DNA from: Auriscalpium vulgare
Lineage: Eukaryota; Basidiomycota; Agaricomycetes; Russulales; Auriscalpiaceae
Length of the DNA: 64,000 bases
Assembly: GCA_019915015.1 (NCBI GenBank)
Contig: JAHBBC010000001.1
Coordinates: 4,154,001 to 4,218,000, forward strand
Direction of reading: 5' to 3'
A program made the position numbers and the translations under genes. The notes below the pieces were generated by a model, which ran no database searches, was not told the DNA's origin, and saw nothing but the letters and a program-made list of their open reading frames with translations. Positions 51,201 to 61,675 of this stretch are shown one piece after another (the first letter of the stretch is position 1; each line of letters begins with the position of its first letter).

Positions 51201-54200
51201 ACTCATCCCGACCTTGCACCTCTTCTGGAGGCATACGAAGATGTCAGTAGCTTCAAGTTCATAGTATCCCCACGTTACAGCTTCTGATCATTGTCTGCAC
51301 AGAACCCTCATAGTGCATGCCTAGTCTTCGCAAGAGGCGTTATCGAGGGCAAGCATGGCAATTCCTTGTTTGTCGCCTTGATGAACGATCTCGTCAAGAA
51401 GAAAGATTTAGAAGAACGAGGTGTCCCTTTGAACGGCATGCGATATTCAGCCATGACATTGGAGTGGGCGCAAATTATCCACGTCTTAAGCCCGCGAGCA
51501 TATGAATCCATGATGAATGTGCTACCCGTACCCGCAGAACGGACACTCCAGTCAGTGTTTACAAGATTGCATTGATACAATTGACTGATAAATGACCCGA
51601 AGGAAACGTCGTGCGCACGAAGTGCAGTTTCCCATCGGCATCACAGAGGCAACATTTGAATTTATCTACGAACGGCTGAAATCATTGGACTACCTTGTGG
51701 GTCCCGTTGGCCTCGCATGTGATGATACGAAGCTGCTAGAGTCTTTGAGGCCTCACTGGGACCCAATACGAAAGTGCTACGTGCTTCTAGGGAGTCCTGG
51801 CGATCCCGTCGTCGTGAGCGACATCAACACACTCGATGCCCTCATCCGCACCAGGAAGATCGAGAAGGCTAAGAAGGTATGAGTTCTACGAATACTTCGG
51901 AGGCATGCAGCTCACCGACACATGCCAGATACGCGTATGGACCCTCCAGATCCCTCTTCCCGGCGTTCCGACTATCGTCGTTGCGGCGCTCCCTATCTCA
52001 GAGTCAAACTCGGCGGAGCAACTGTTCGTCCACCTGGAATTAATATTGAATGGCCTTCTCTCCCGCAAGATCAACGTTGTATCCTACGCCGCAGACGGCA
52101 CGGCTGTCGAGCGCTCCCTTCAACGTCTCCTGGTCGCTCACGCCGTTGCGTACATTGACTACACCCTCAGGCACCCTATTCGCTCACATCGTGACATCAA
52201 CCTCCACATTCCTCTCATCGGCGCAGGGCGACAGCCTGTCGCACTCATTCAAGATTCGAACCATGGGCGCAAGACGTACCGGAACAACGCATTCTCAGGT
52301 GCCCGGATACTTACTTTGGGCAGCTATACGACGTCGTACAGCCACTTCCGCCTTGCAGCAATTGAAGCAACAGGGACATTGTTTCGGAGGGATGTCGAGA
52401 AACTTGATCGACAAGACGACAATGCTGCGACCCGTCTCTTCTCCGGTCATACGCTAGCATGGTTCACCAACGAGCATCGTGAAATGGTCGGCTCGATTAT
52501 CTACCTCTTTGTGTTTGGAGAGCTCGTGGATGCATACCAGAATCGATCGATCCCAATTATCGAACGTGTTCGCATGGTGCTGCGTGCGCACTTCTTCATG
52601 GAAATGTGGACCGACTTCATGGACATCGCGGGCTACCGAAAAGCTCAACACTTCATATCTCCCGAGGCACGCGACATCACAAACTTCCTAGTCGTTGGTT
52701 TCCTTCAGTTGGTGATCATCTATCGGGACCACCTCGACGGCAGATACCCATTGCTGCCCTGGCTTCTATCAACCGAAGTCTGTGAGCATGTCTTCGGCAT
52801 TTGTCGACAGCTTGTGAAGGACTTCACCTTGCAAGACTTCTATCATATGATTCCGAAGCTCTCAGTCCGCTTGCGCGAGCATCTCTTCCTTGCAAAGACA
52901 TCTGAGGGCAAGGAAAGAGCGAATGGATACAATCATACCTATACCGACAATCGACATCTCGACCTCCATGCCCTCTCCACATTCCCTTCTGATCACGACA
53001 TTGAGCAAGCAACACAACAGGCCCATTCGGAGGCAGCGAATCTGTGGGACGCTCTCGTACTAGACCCGGATTTTCTGGACAAATTGCAGAATCAAGCTCA
53101 CCGTGTTCGCGCATTCCCATCGTTGTCGAGTTGGTATTCGCAGGAGGCTTGGGATGCAATCTATGGCCAGTCCGATTCCGAAGACGAGGGTCCTGAGATG
53201 GACGAAGACGAGCCCGAGATGCTCCAGATTGAAAATGGGTTGAAGAAGGCAGAGAATGCAGACGGAGTTGGTGCGGTCTTCGACCAGCAGTTGAACGATT
53301 TGACTTGCGCAGCAGCTGCCTTATGCGTCCAGAGCACTGTCGACATGTTCGTGTTTTGTCCTCCTCTCACCGCCGATAGATCTTACAGAGTCTAACCCTC
53401 ACATTACTAGACTGCAATTGCCTGAAGACACAGCGGATGCAACACGCAAAGACGCTGCACATATAGGGAAGATCCTCGCCCAGTCGCTCCCTGCTGTGTC
53501 CGACCCCGACGAGCGCAGGACCTTCCAGGACACAGTGATCTCTGCTGAATTCGATCTCGAACAGCTCGCAGTCATCCGCCGGTCGCATCATACCAGACAG
53601 GCTGAGAAAGGTGTCCGAACAAAGGCCTTCAAGTCCTCGGAAGATCTACCACCTTCCTCTGATAACGGTCCACCCGCCCAGTCAACGCTCTCCGAGAAAA
53701 AACGCCTTCTGCAGTTGGTCAAGGATGTTCTCAAGCGTCAAGAAGAGCGCGGTGTTACAGAGCGCGGTGTTACCACGGGCGCGGGTCGGTCGATGCGCTG
53801 GCGGCAGCCAGCTGCGGGCGGTCGAGACGGAGCAATCAACGGCGAAGAAGCTGTTGCTCCTGCACCAGGGACGGCTGCAAACGCGGCTGAGGTCGCTGCA
53901 AATGCATCGTATCAGGTGCGTCTGCTAGTGTTGTATGAGTGCACATACATGGTATTGACGTCCGCCAGGCTGAACGGAGGCGAGCAGCGATCTTCGCAAA
54001 GCATCACGTCCCCAAGGTCGCACACTCGGCCAATGTCACGCCGCTCAAACACCTCTACGCTGCTCACACTGGCATGCCGCCTTCTTATGGCTTGGTTCTT
54101 GTTGATGAGGCAATCTGCCTTGCAGAAGGTGCGTCGTAATCTTCAACATGACTCGGCATGCGCTGATGGCTGGTTAGTCCTGACCATGTACGAGAAGTCG

Positions 54201-54545
54201 GCCGGTAAGAACGGCAAACATGGTTGGGCTTCGGACACGTCTCGCATCACCGCTCTTTCTTACATCGCTGTGAGACTGTTCAAGCCGGTCCGACACAACC
54301 AATTCTCCCTCGCCGATCCTAGCAAGATCCCTCGGTTCGCCTTCCTGAAACCGTCCTACTTCCTGTATGCCCTCGACCATCCCCTCCAAACCTCGGGCTC
54401 AACACTAGCTTTGGTAAAATCTGATGGCGCGTGCTATGTCGCCCTCAAGCAGAACGTCGCGAATATCGCTCGTGCTATCAAGGAGCTTAGTGGGAGGGTC
54501 AAGGCGGGTCTTGAACAGGCGGGTGACGATGAACCAGATGAATAG
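48283..54545 (+). CDS. Ulp1-protease / zinc-finger / P-like transposase fusion
   Basis: Multi-exon gene from ATG 48283 (MDESITIYNDDEIPMF). N-terminal Ulp1-like domain: His in KHFVVVKI (about 49165), Asp in the YGDG joined across the intron at 49210-49266, Gln/Cys in RQTDHVSCGVIAVNAV (about 49388-49430). The 49206-51287 exon continues through an acidic, Ser-rich linker to a C2HC-type finger (CSRCNKYM ... HQKVC). Later exons give a P/THAP9-like core: MTLEWAQIIHVLSPRAYESM with LPVPAERTLQ, candidate Asp in LACDDTKLLES, IQDSNHGRKTYRNN, and LSTEVCEHVFGICRQL. The C-terminal part reaches 54545. Protease and transposase are in one polypeptide, as in the hAT gene at 71-4588. Superfamily assignment is moderate; exon borders are approximate. 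Confidence 0.7.
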
Positions 54546-54752
54546 GTCAGTTTGACAGGCCTCTGCGCATCCGTAGTACATCCCCTCCTGCCTGCACGCA
54601 AAGCGGAGCTTTTTACAATAAACTACGATTTTTTTGAAGCTATGATCCTATCCGTGGTAGCTACGGACCCCAAACGGAGGTCTGAGGGGCGAATGGTAGC
54701 TGGAAGGGGTCGCGAGCCGCAAAAAAAAATGGTAGTTGACCCCGTTTGGCGG

Positions 54753-54784
54753 ATCATACCCCTGGCATGAGTTACGGGGGTCCT
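54753..54784 (+). repeat. Right terminal inverted repeat
   Basis: Reads ATCATACCCCTGGC, A, TGAGTTACGGGGGTCCT, the inverted complement of the left TIR with one mismatch. Followed by CTCCTCCG (54785-54792). Confidence 0.9.
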
Positions 54785-54952
54785 CTCCTCCGCCGCTTCC
54801 TCGACCTCGCCTGCCGCCTCGATCTAACTTTCTCCCTTTTGGATCGCTACCAAGTCTAACCCGCTTGCTGACGCCGCTTCTCGTTTTTTATATTCCCGGC
54901 TATTCAAACTCGCCCCGTATCTCGATCCACAGCCTTCCTACCGGCGCCTCCC

Positions 54953-56002
54953 ATGGAGTGGTACGAGCGCTACCGTCAGTGGCAGGACCCCGTAACTTTT
55001 TACCTTTGGCACGGAATCGCGTCAAGTACCAGGTCTACCTACGCCGTCGGGCAGCGCTCCTACATTCAATTCGTCCAGCTCCACGGCCTCGCGAATCCCG
55101 ACGGATCAATCCTCCCCGCATCGCTCGAAAGCATTCTCGCATGGTGCAGCAGCCTTGCCGGCAGGGTCCAGCCCAAGACCATCAAGTCTTACCTCACGCA
55201 CGTCAGATCTATGCACATCGAAGCCGACTTACCGTTTGCAGCCATCGAGTCTCCCACGGTCGGCAGGCTCATCCGGGGCATCAAGCGCTTCCACGGAGAG
55301 CGCGGCCGCAAACCCAAGCAGCCAATCACGCTCCCCGTCCTCAGAGCCATCCTGGCGAATTTGGAGGCCGGACCCCTGCACGCCACCGTTTACGCCGCGT
55401 GCTGCCTCGCATACGCAGGCTTCCTTCGATGCGGCGAGTTCACTTCCAAGAACGGCGCCTTTAGCGCCGAGTTCAACGTCACTCGCGGATCGCTCTCGCT
55501 CCTCCCAGATCCCGATCGCCCATCCTATCTCCAGCTCATACTCCCCGCATCAAAAACCGATCCCTTCCGCAAGGGGATCACGATCACAATCTCGGCCGCA
55601 CCCGGGCTCCCCACAGACCCCGTCGCCGCCATCCGCTCACTCCTGGCCGCAGAGCCCCGCGCCGCCAACGCGCCGCTCTTTGAGCAGTCGCCAGGCGTCC
55701 CACTCTCACGGGACAGATTTATCCACGCCATACGCAGCGCGCTCTCCCGCGCCGGCCTGGAGTCCGGCGCCTTCTCGGGACACAGCTTCCGCCGAGGCGC
55801 CGCTTCTGCCGCGGCATCGGCCGGGTTCTCCGACTACGAGATCCAGCTGCTAGGTCGCTGGCGGAGCGACGCCTACAGGCTGTACCTGGAGGTGGACCGG
55901 CCCAGGCTCGTCCACCTTTCGCGCGCCCTCCATGATGTGGCCCTCTCCCCAGGTGCCGCTGCCGACCCGCTGGGTTTCCGCGGCACCAATGTGTTGGCCT
56001 GA
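54953..56002 (+). CDS. Ngaro copy 2 tyrosine recombinase
   Basis: Complete 349-codon tyrosine recombinase from ATG 54953 (MEWYERYRQWQDPVTFYL). N-terminal helical DNA-binding part (residues about 1-130), then the catalytic domain with Arg in GFLRCGEFTSK, Lys in ASKTDPFRKG, HSFRR box, LLGRWRSD and Tyr in AYRLYLEVDRP. All catalytic positions are present and no stop interrupts it, so it could still act in trans. It would insert cDNA circles, explaining the lack of target duplications. The stop (TGA, 56000-56002) lies at the start of repeat B1. Confidence 0.92.
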   Translation: MEWYERYRQWQDPVTFYLWHGIASSTRSTYAVGQRSYIQFVQLHGLANPDGSILPASLESILAWCSSLAGRVQPKTIKSYLTHVRSMHIEADLPFAAIESPTVGRLIRGIKRFHGERGRKPKQPITLPVLRAILANLEAGPLHATVYAACCLAYAGFLRCGEFTSKNGAFSAEFNVTRGSLSLLPDPDRPSYLQLILPASKTDPFRKGITITISAAPGLPTDPVAAIRSLLAAEPRAANAPLFEQSPGVPLSRDRFIHAIRSALSRAGLESGAFSGHSFRRGAASAAASAGFSDYEIQLLGRWRSDAYRLYLEVDRPRLVHLSRALHDVALSPGAAADPLGFRGTNVLA

Positions 56003-56254
56003 CGCGTGCCCATCAGGGTTTCGCCGACGGTTCTCCGGGACCGCAATCCCATCACGTTGCCCCGCACACCACGTCCACGCAAAGTGGCGGGTCCGCTCCT
56101 GAACTGCCCTGGTACGCTCACAGCCGCCGCGTAGCGGCGACTTCTTTTCTTTTCTTGTTTCGCTTACGCGCCTTAGCGCTTTCTTATCTCCCTTATCTCC
56201 CACTCTTCTCTGTTATCTATTTGACTTCCTCTTATCTCGCAGAACAAGCATCGA
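55993..56254 (+). repeat. Ngaro copy 2 repeat B1
   Basis: 262 bp from GTTGGCCTGACGCG to GCATCGA; abuts A2. Confidence 0.9.
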
Positions 56255-56479
56255 TGTTACAGTCAAAGGCTTTGATTTGAGTAGGGGTCGATGCACGTGG
56301 CGCGCGCTCCGGCCGGCCCGCTGCTTTATACTTACCTCCCTTTCTTTACGCCTCGTATATACACCGAGCCTGCGGGCGGTGGCAGGACGTCGTCGTCTCT
56401 TACGCCCCGCTCGCAGGTACGTCTCCTATATTTTATTTAGTCGTCGTCTCTTACGCCCCGCTCGCAGTGCGTTTTTCGT
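56255..56479 (+). repeat. Ngaro copy 2 repeat A2
   Basis: Copy of 44876-45100. Followed by a unique spacer of about 69 bp, itself similar to the spacer of Ngaro copy 1. Confidence 0.9.
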
Positions 56480-56548
56480 CCCACCCACCATCCCTACGTA
56501 CTTCTTACGTACATTGTACTCCTTCCCGCCGTTTCACGTCCCTCAGGA

Positions 56549-56816
56549 GTTGGCCTGACGCGTGCCCATCAGGGTTTCGCCGACGGTTCTCCGGGACCGC
56601 AATCCCATCACGTTGCCCCGCACACCACCGTGACGTCCACGCAAAGTGGCGGGTCCGCTCCTGAACTGCCCTGGTACGCTCACAGCCGCCGCGTAGCGGC
56701 GACTTTTTTTCTTTTCTCGTTTCGCTTACGCGCCTTAGCGCTTTCTTATCTCCCTTATCTCCCACTCTTCTCTGTTATCTATTTGACTTCCTCTTATCTC
56801 GCAGAACAAGCATCGA
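56549..56816 (+). repeat. Ngaro copy 2 repeat B2
   Basis: 268 bp; differs from B1 by a 6-bp insertion near 56629 and by base changes in the T-rich part. Right end of the element at GCATCGA. Confidence 0.9.
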
Positions 56817-57647
56817 TTTCTTACGAAGTCACGTGCAATGTCAGTGGACCCGAATCCTTGTGCCGTTGTCGCCATGGCACTGCCTTCGCGCTCAGCACTG
56901 ACCTGTCTTTATTCATCCAGAATTCGTACAATAATGGTTTCAGTGAAAAGGGCTATTGTCACGCTTCCGATCTCTCCTGCGATGCGCTCGTGCAACTCGG
57001 GCTGTGGAAAGTCCCAGACGACCCCCTTCCCGGAACAGACCTCACGAAGGCTCTCAACCCTCAGGATGTTGCTAGCCTCATTTCAACACACCACCAAGCT
57101 ATGAGGTCTCGCAACGCTCATTACACGCGGTCAATACCTCCAGGTACCCACATAGGCGATTTCGGGTATATGTCAAGGGGCCGTCATGCTGCCTTTCACC
57201 GACTGGGTAATATTTTTGATGACCCTGCATTTCACGGCGAGGTCATAGATATACCGCAGGTGTATCTGGAAATACTCCCAACACTTGACCTTGAAACAGG
57301 ACATCTGTTCCTCATTCCAGGTCCAAATACTGTCTCGAGCGATGGGTCTGCGTGGTGCACTTCTTCGTTTTATCTGTCTATTAACAGCCCTCATCTAAGT
57401 TCGTATCCATCAGCTGGAGGATCGTCATACCGCAGCCTTCTGCCGCTGAGTGCATGCACATATTGCTCAGGCTTGCGAAGTCTGTTGACGAAGCTGAAGC
57501 CGTTCAATTCATGTCCGCGAGGGGCAGGTCTCTTGCAGAACAATCTGGCATCAAGCCAGAAGATCTCGTGTTTGGTAAGTATGACGTTCAAGTTTTGTGG
57601 TCAGTTGCATTGTTGAAACTTACGCGAGACATGAATTAGTCTATTCA

Positions 57648-57802
57648 TGTAAGGGGAGTCTACGCACACGTGATCATGCGCGGCGTGGGACTCCCCGCGG
57701 GTGAACTGTATAGTTGTGGCTGAAGGCGGCGGATATCGTAGTCGTACGGATAGACGACGGGGCAGCTTTTTATCTTGTAACCTAGTACATTCTTGAATCC
57801 AT
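57648..57802 (+). repeat. Possible short 5' LTR
   Basis: Starts TGTAAGGGGAGT and may end near AATCCA, followed by TAACTGGGTTTGGTG as a possible primer-binding region. Both borders are guesses because the 3' LTR lies outside the window. Confidence 0.35.
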
Positions 57803-57938
57803 AACTGGGTTTGGTGTACGTTGCGAGACCTAAGCTACCAACCCCATCACTACCTTACACTTTTTTACACCTCCAGTGGATTCCAGAACCCACTAGGAAA
57901 ACTCATATTCCAAAAAATCCACCGCACTACCTACCCCA

Positions 57939-60900
57939 ATGTCTATGCGAACGAGAACCGTCGCATTCACGCGGCGATCCGGCACGACGACAGAGCAGAA
58001 CTCGGGAGCCGCTGCGCCTTCGGGCATGAGAGAGACGACCGACACGCGCCGCAGAGACGGCGATAGAGACGGGCCAAGCGACGCCGAACGCCAGGGTCGG
58101 ACCCTCGACGACGTACCGGAGCATTCGCGCATCGACGAAAACGAGGAACGCGGTGGTGTGAGCCCACTGTCAAATATACTAAACAACGAGAGCTCAAATG
58201 AAGAGGAAGCTGAGGGTCAGCAACCCACCCAGAGCACTGAGAGAGCCCAGGGCACCGAGAGAGACAACGCCGGACAGGCGAACGGAGCCGAGGTCAGCTG
58301 GCTACTGGGAGAAATAGAACAACTGTGGGACGAAGAAGCCGTCGAAATAGAAGAACTGCGCGGCATAGGCCAGTTCGCCGGACGACGCGCAGAGCAGGCG
58401 GCAGAACGCATGAATATCATGCAAGAGAAATTCAGCGCGCTCAAAGAAAAGCTTGGTGACAAACTGGGCGGGTTTGTTTCGAAAAGAGAACGCGACACGA
58501 CTCCAGGTGACGCAACCATTGAACTCGCGAGGAAGAAACTATTTGAGCCCCAGAGAGACGATGAAGATGACGAGGAGTATGCGCGCCGCGTCAGGGCTCA
58601 ACGCCGACTGGAGAAAGCGCCGGCCGAAGACGTTCGAGCCGCCCAAGCTAAAATGACGATAAGGGAGATGTCGTCAAAAGATCGAGCAATACTGCGTACG
58701 TGGAGAAACAAAGATCTGAGGGAGTCGGGATTTTCGTTTGTTCCATCCATACCAGCATCGGATCGACCCGACGAGTCGAACGCAGGGAGCGACACAGGGA
58801 ACAGAAGACCCTTGCGACGCACGGAAGGCGACAGGCACGATAAATCAGAGAGAGGAGGCAGAGCCCCACGTCAACCAGCGCCGCCAGATGGAGGAGACGA
58901 CGACGACGGCGACGACGACGAACCGTCAAGCGATTCCAGCTCCGAGAAGAGCGGTCATGGACCCGCAGCTCGAGGCAATAGGCAAATATCCGTGGCGAGT
59001 GCCCCGGACCTAGACGAGCAGTATGATCGGCGCCCGAAGAAACGGCATTCGAGTACCACGTCGTCCCAGCGCTCGAAGTATTCGACGCTGTCGGATTTAT
59101 TTGACGACGCGCAGAGCATATACCGTATCATGATAGAGGAACAAGTGGGAGCAGATATGTCCCACCTACCCGATATCAAAGGGGTAAAACCCAATTCAAC
59201 GACGGCATATGAGGGTACAGATAACGTCGGAGAGTTCGAAGAATTCCTGCAGAGCCTGCTCCTAATCATGAAGCTGGGCAGAATCTGCGGACCTGCGCGC
59301 GATCAAGACCGCGTCACCATGCTGGGGAATAACCTGAAGGAGACGCACGCGTATGGTACAACGACGAGGTTGCACACCCGAATCGAACAGTGCGCAGGTG
59401 GAAGTTTGCCGACCTCGTCTGCGCCATGTACCGCAGATTCGTACACGAGGCCACTATCCAGGTGGCAAGTGAGAAATATGAGACAACTACGTATGTCGAC
59501 ACAACGCTGAGACTATACAACGACCTAATGCGTCACGTTAACCGCATGGTGGAACGACCGAGCAAGTACGCGTTCAAACAGAAGATACTGCAGGAGATGC
59601 CGCTTCGGATGGTAAACCACCTCATGGCAAATAAGGGCATCTCAGCGGAGAAGTCGACCATTGATAGCATCCTCGAGGAGGCCAAGGCGTACGAGGGCGC
59701 CGAGAGATACAAACGACAGCACGCTGCACGCACAGCCCGAGTAGCTCCAGCGGTGAGAGTCAATGAAGGAACACTGAAAGCGATAGTGTCCGCTCCGAGA
59801 AACGACGCCGGTCACATTGAGCTGGGAGGCAAGAGATTCCGTGTCATCAAGAGAAGAAGGAACAATGAGAGCCGACTGAATATTGCCACGCCCAATAGAG
59901 TTGAGCAGCGCGCTACTCCGCGCGAATTGCCGGCAGTTACGGCCCACGCAGAGATGCCCCGTAACAAGGAGAGACCAGCCGCACAGCGCGTCCCGGACAA
60001 CGGGAGAGCGGGTCAGTGGAGTAACACGACCAGAGACGCGTCGAGAATAACCTGCTTCAAGTGTGGACAAGTAGGCCACAAGTCGAATGACCCCAAATGC
60101 CCTAAATACAGCGAGCCGAGACCGCAACTGTTTGCGGGGCAGGTAATTGACGACCGGTCTGAGGAGGAAAGCGACGCAGTGTTACTCGAGACTGCTGGTA
60201 CTGGAGAAACTGACGATCAGACAAACGACAATGTGGACGCAGGAGGAGGGTCTCAATACGATAGCTCCGATTATGAATACGTCGTAGAACATTACGAGGA
60301 CAACGAGGGCTACGACGGGTACTCCGACGAGGAGGAAAGCGAGCCAATCTACATCCGAGCGATGAATATCAATCATGAGCATAATTACCACCTTGAGGAA
60401 ACGGAGGACCTGCCGATGTGGGCACAATTGAGGATATTCCTAGACGGAGACCTACCCACACCTCCGATGCTGCAGGAATTCCTACCCTCAGCAGGTGAAC
60501 CAGGGCCGCGGAACCTCACGTCGCCACTGTGGTGTTGGCACCGTGAATACGGAACGGTACACTTCGTCGATTGTGAGGAATGCGCCAGATACATCAGTCA
60601 CATCCAGGCGGCACACGAAGGGAATGAGGAGGGTTACCTTCAAGCCCGCAACGTCCGCTTCCAATATGAATACTGGCTGCGCGATATGGCGTATGTTCAG
60701 GCGCAGAACGACACCCGCAACGACGTGGATCGACTAAGGGATTATGTCGCGGATGTGGAAACGAATTTCGAACGAACGCGTCGACACATGGAAGAGGCGG
60801 AAATGGAGGTGACTCGCCTTCGTGTAGCGTATTCAGAGGTATTCCGCGAGCTGGTATACCTCCGTACGCGATTGGGAGAGCGCTCACTGGATGCGGAGGA

Positions 60901-61672
60901 TTCATCCGAGTCAGCTACATCGGAGGCATCGTCGCCGGTGAATGACGAACCAATGGAATACAGTGGGGACGCCACCCGCCGCAGTCTGTCGCCAGCATTG
61001 AGCATGACGACTGACGGATCAGGGCCAATGCCAGAGCTGGAGACGGTGGCAGACTCCGACTCTGAACGAGAGGATGACGACGGCTGGTCGAGCGGAGCAG
61101 GAGACGACGAGAATGCTCTGCAAGAGGAAATGTCAGTCGACCAGGTCATGGCCATGCACGAGGAGAAGGAATACCGTTCGGCGGGGAGCCCCTTCCCTGT
61201 GGAAGATCGACCCAACCTGGGATCACGACACTGTTTGGCTGCGTATGTGACCGTGAATGGGACGCCGGCATATACGCTATTCGACTCAGGCAGCACGACT
61301 ATGTCGATTACGCCTGACTTTGCGAAAGTACAGCGTATCCCGCTAGTAGAACTGAAAAGACCGGTCACTCTTCAACTCGGATGTGTGGGGAGTCGAACCA
61401 AGATCAATTTTGGTGCAAAAGTTGACATACAGTTTGGCCCGATCACGGAGAGAACGTACGCAGACGTAGTGAACATAGACCGGTACGACATGATCGTAGG
61501 GACACCTTTCCTGCGTGCGCACGGTATTATGTTAGACTTTGCGTCGGACACAATACAAGTTAAGGGACAGAGAATACCGACCTTGACCATAGAGGAAGAG
61601 GCTAGGCGAATAGCCAAGGGCACTGGGCGTGGGCGGGGAACGGCCGGCCCGAACGCTCAGTCACCCAATTGA
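57939..61672 (+). CDS. Second Ty3/gypsy gag-protease, with frameshift
   Basis: ATG 57939 (MSMRTRTVAFTRRSGTTTE). Low-complexity acidic N-terminus, then a gag capsid region (EFEEFLQSLLLIMKLGRICG). At about 59342 the frame shifts by one base: the left part would run out of homology at ETHAYG, while the -1 frame continues as VWYNDEVAH and KFADLVCAMYRRFVHE. A zinc knuckle CFKCGQVGHKSNDPKC follows near 60054, then a coiled coil (about 60750-60890) and the protease (TLFDSGSTTMSIT, YDMIVGTPFLRAHGI). Stops at UGA 61670-61672. The shift looks like a 1-nt loss, so this copy is probably inactive, unless the base is a sequence error. Confidence 0.8.
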
Positions 61673-61675
61673 CTA
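61670..61675 (+). promoter_or_regulatory. UGA-CUA leaky stop context between protease and RT
   Basis: UGA followed by CUA, with the same frame open directly into RT (61673-62917). UGA-CUA is a known high-readthrough context in viral and cellular genes. No convincing stem-loop seen just downstream. Confidence 0.5.

Larger units (their letters stand above)
47925..54784 (+). mobile_element. 6.86-kb Ulp1-bearing DNA transposon, P-element-like
   Basis: Complete element: 32-bp TIRs with one mismatch, 8-bp TSD, one large multi-exon gene. Subterminal GGTAGCT repeats occur at both ends (about 47964, 48010; 54655, 54697). The TSD length fits P and hAT superfamilies; the transposase core fits P/THAP9-like proteins better than hAT. 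Confidence 0.85.
44876..56816 (+). mobile_element. Ngaro-like tyrosine-recombinase retrotransposon, copy 2
   Basis: Same A1-genes-B1-A2-B2 layout as copy 1, flanked by no target duplication. It is clearly diverged from copy 1 at nucleotide level but collinear. B1 (262 bp) and B2 (268 bp) differ by a 6-bp indel and a few substitutions, so it is older. RT-RNase H is interrupted at 47924 by a DNA transposon and also carries a 2-nt deletion in RNase H. The recombinase gene is complete. Confidence 0.9.
43215..57647 (+). pseudogene. Helical-bundle plus kinase-like gene, broken by transposons
   Basis: Multi-exon gene with 5' exons at 43215-44875 and more at 56817-57560. The first coding exon (about 43215-43554) reads as an amphipathic helical bundle (QQVKELRERSLKFARRAASA, LLDSVAKFQQ). 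Later exons resemble a protein-kinase N-lobe: a Lys in KVIVKKYYLP, a Glu helix RWWEEVKMLRDLL, then HENLPQLVGYS and PFILLADVHMSEYDLYI. Introns split nearly every block (for example 43555-43606, 43925-43980). I do not see HRD or DFG, so it may be a pseudokinase. Ngaro copy 2 interrupts an exon at 44875/44876, where the frame would join across the insertion; a Ty3 element starts at 57648. The exact start codon is unresolved. The helical bundle plus pseudokinase layout recalls MLKL-like cell-death proteins (inference). Confidence 0.55.

Noticed and set aside
47925..54784. Assigning the DNA transposon to KDZ (Kyakuja-Dileera-Zisupton)
   Set aside because: KDZ elements also lie beside Ulp1 domains in fungi, but I do not see their DGNF or YDIAC-type core motifs; P/THAP9-like blocks fit better.
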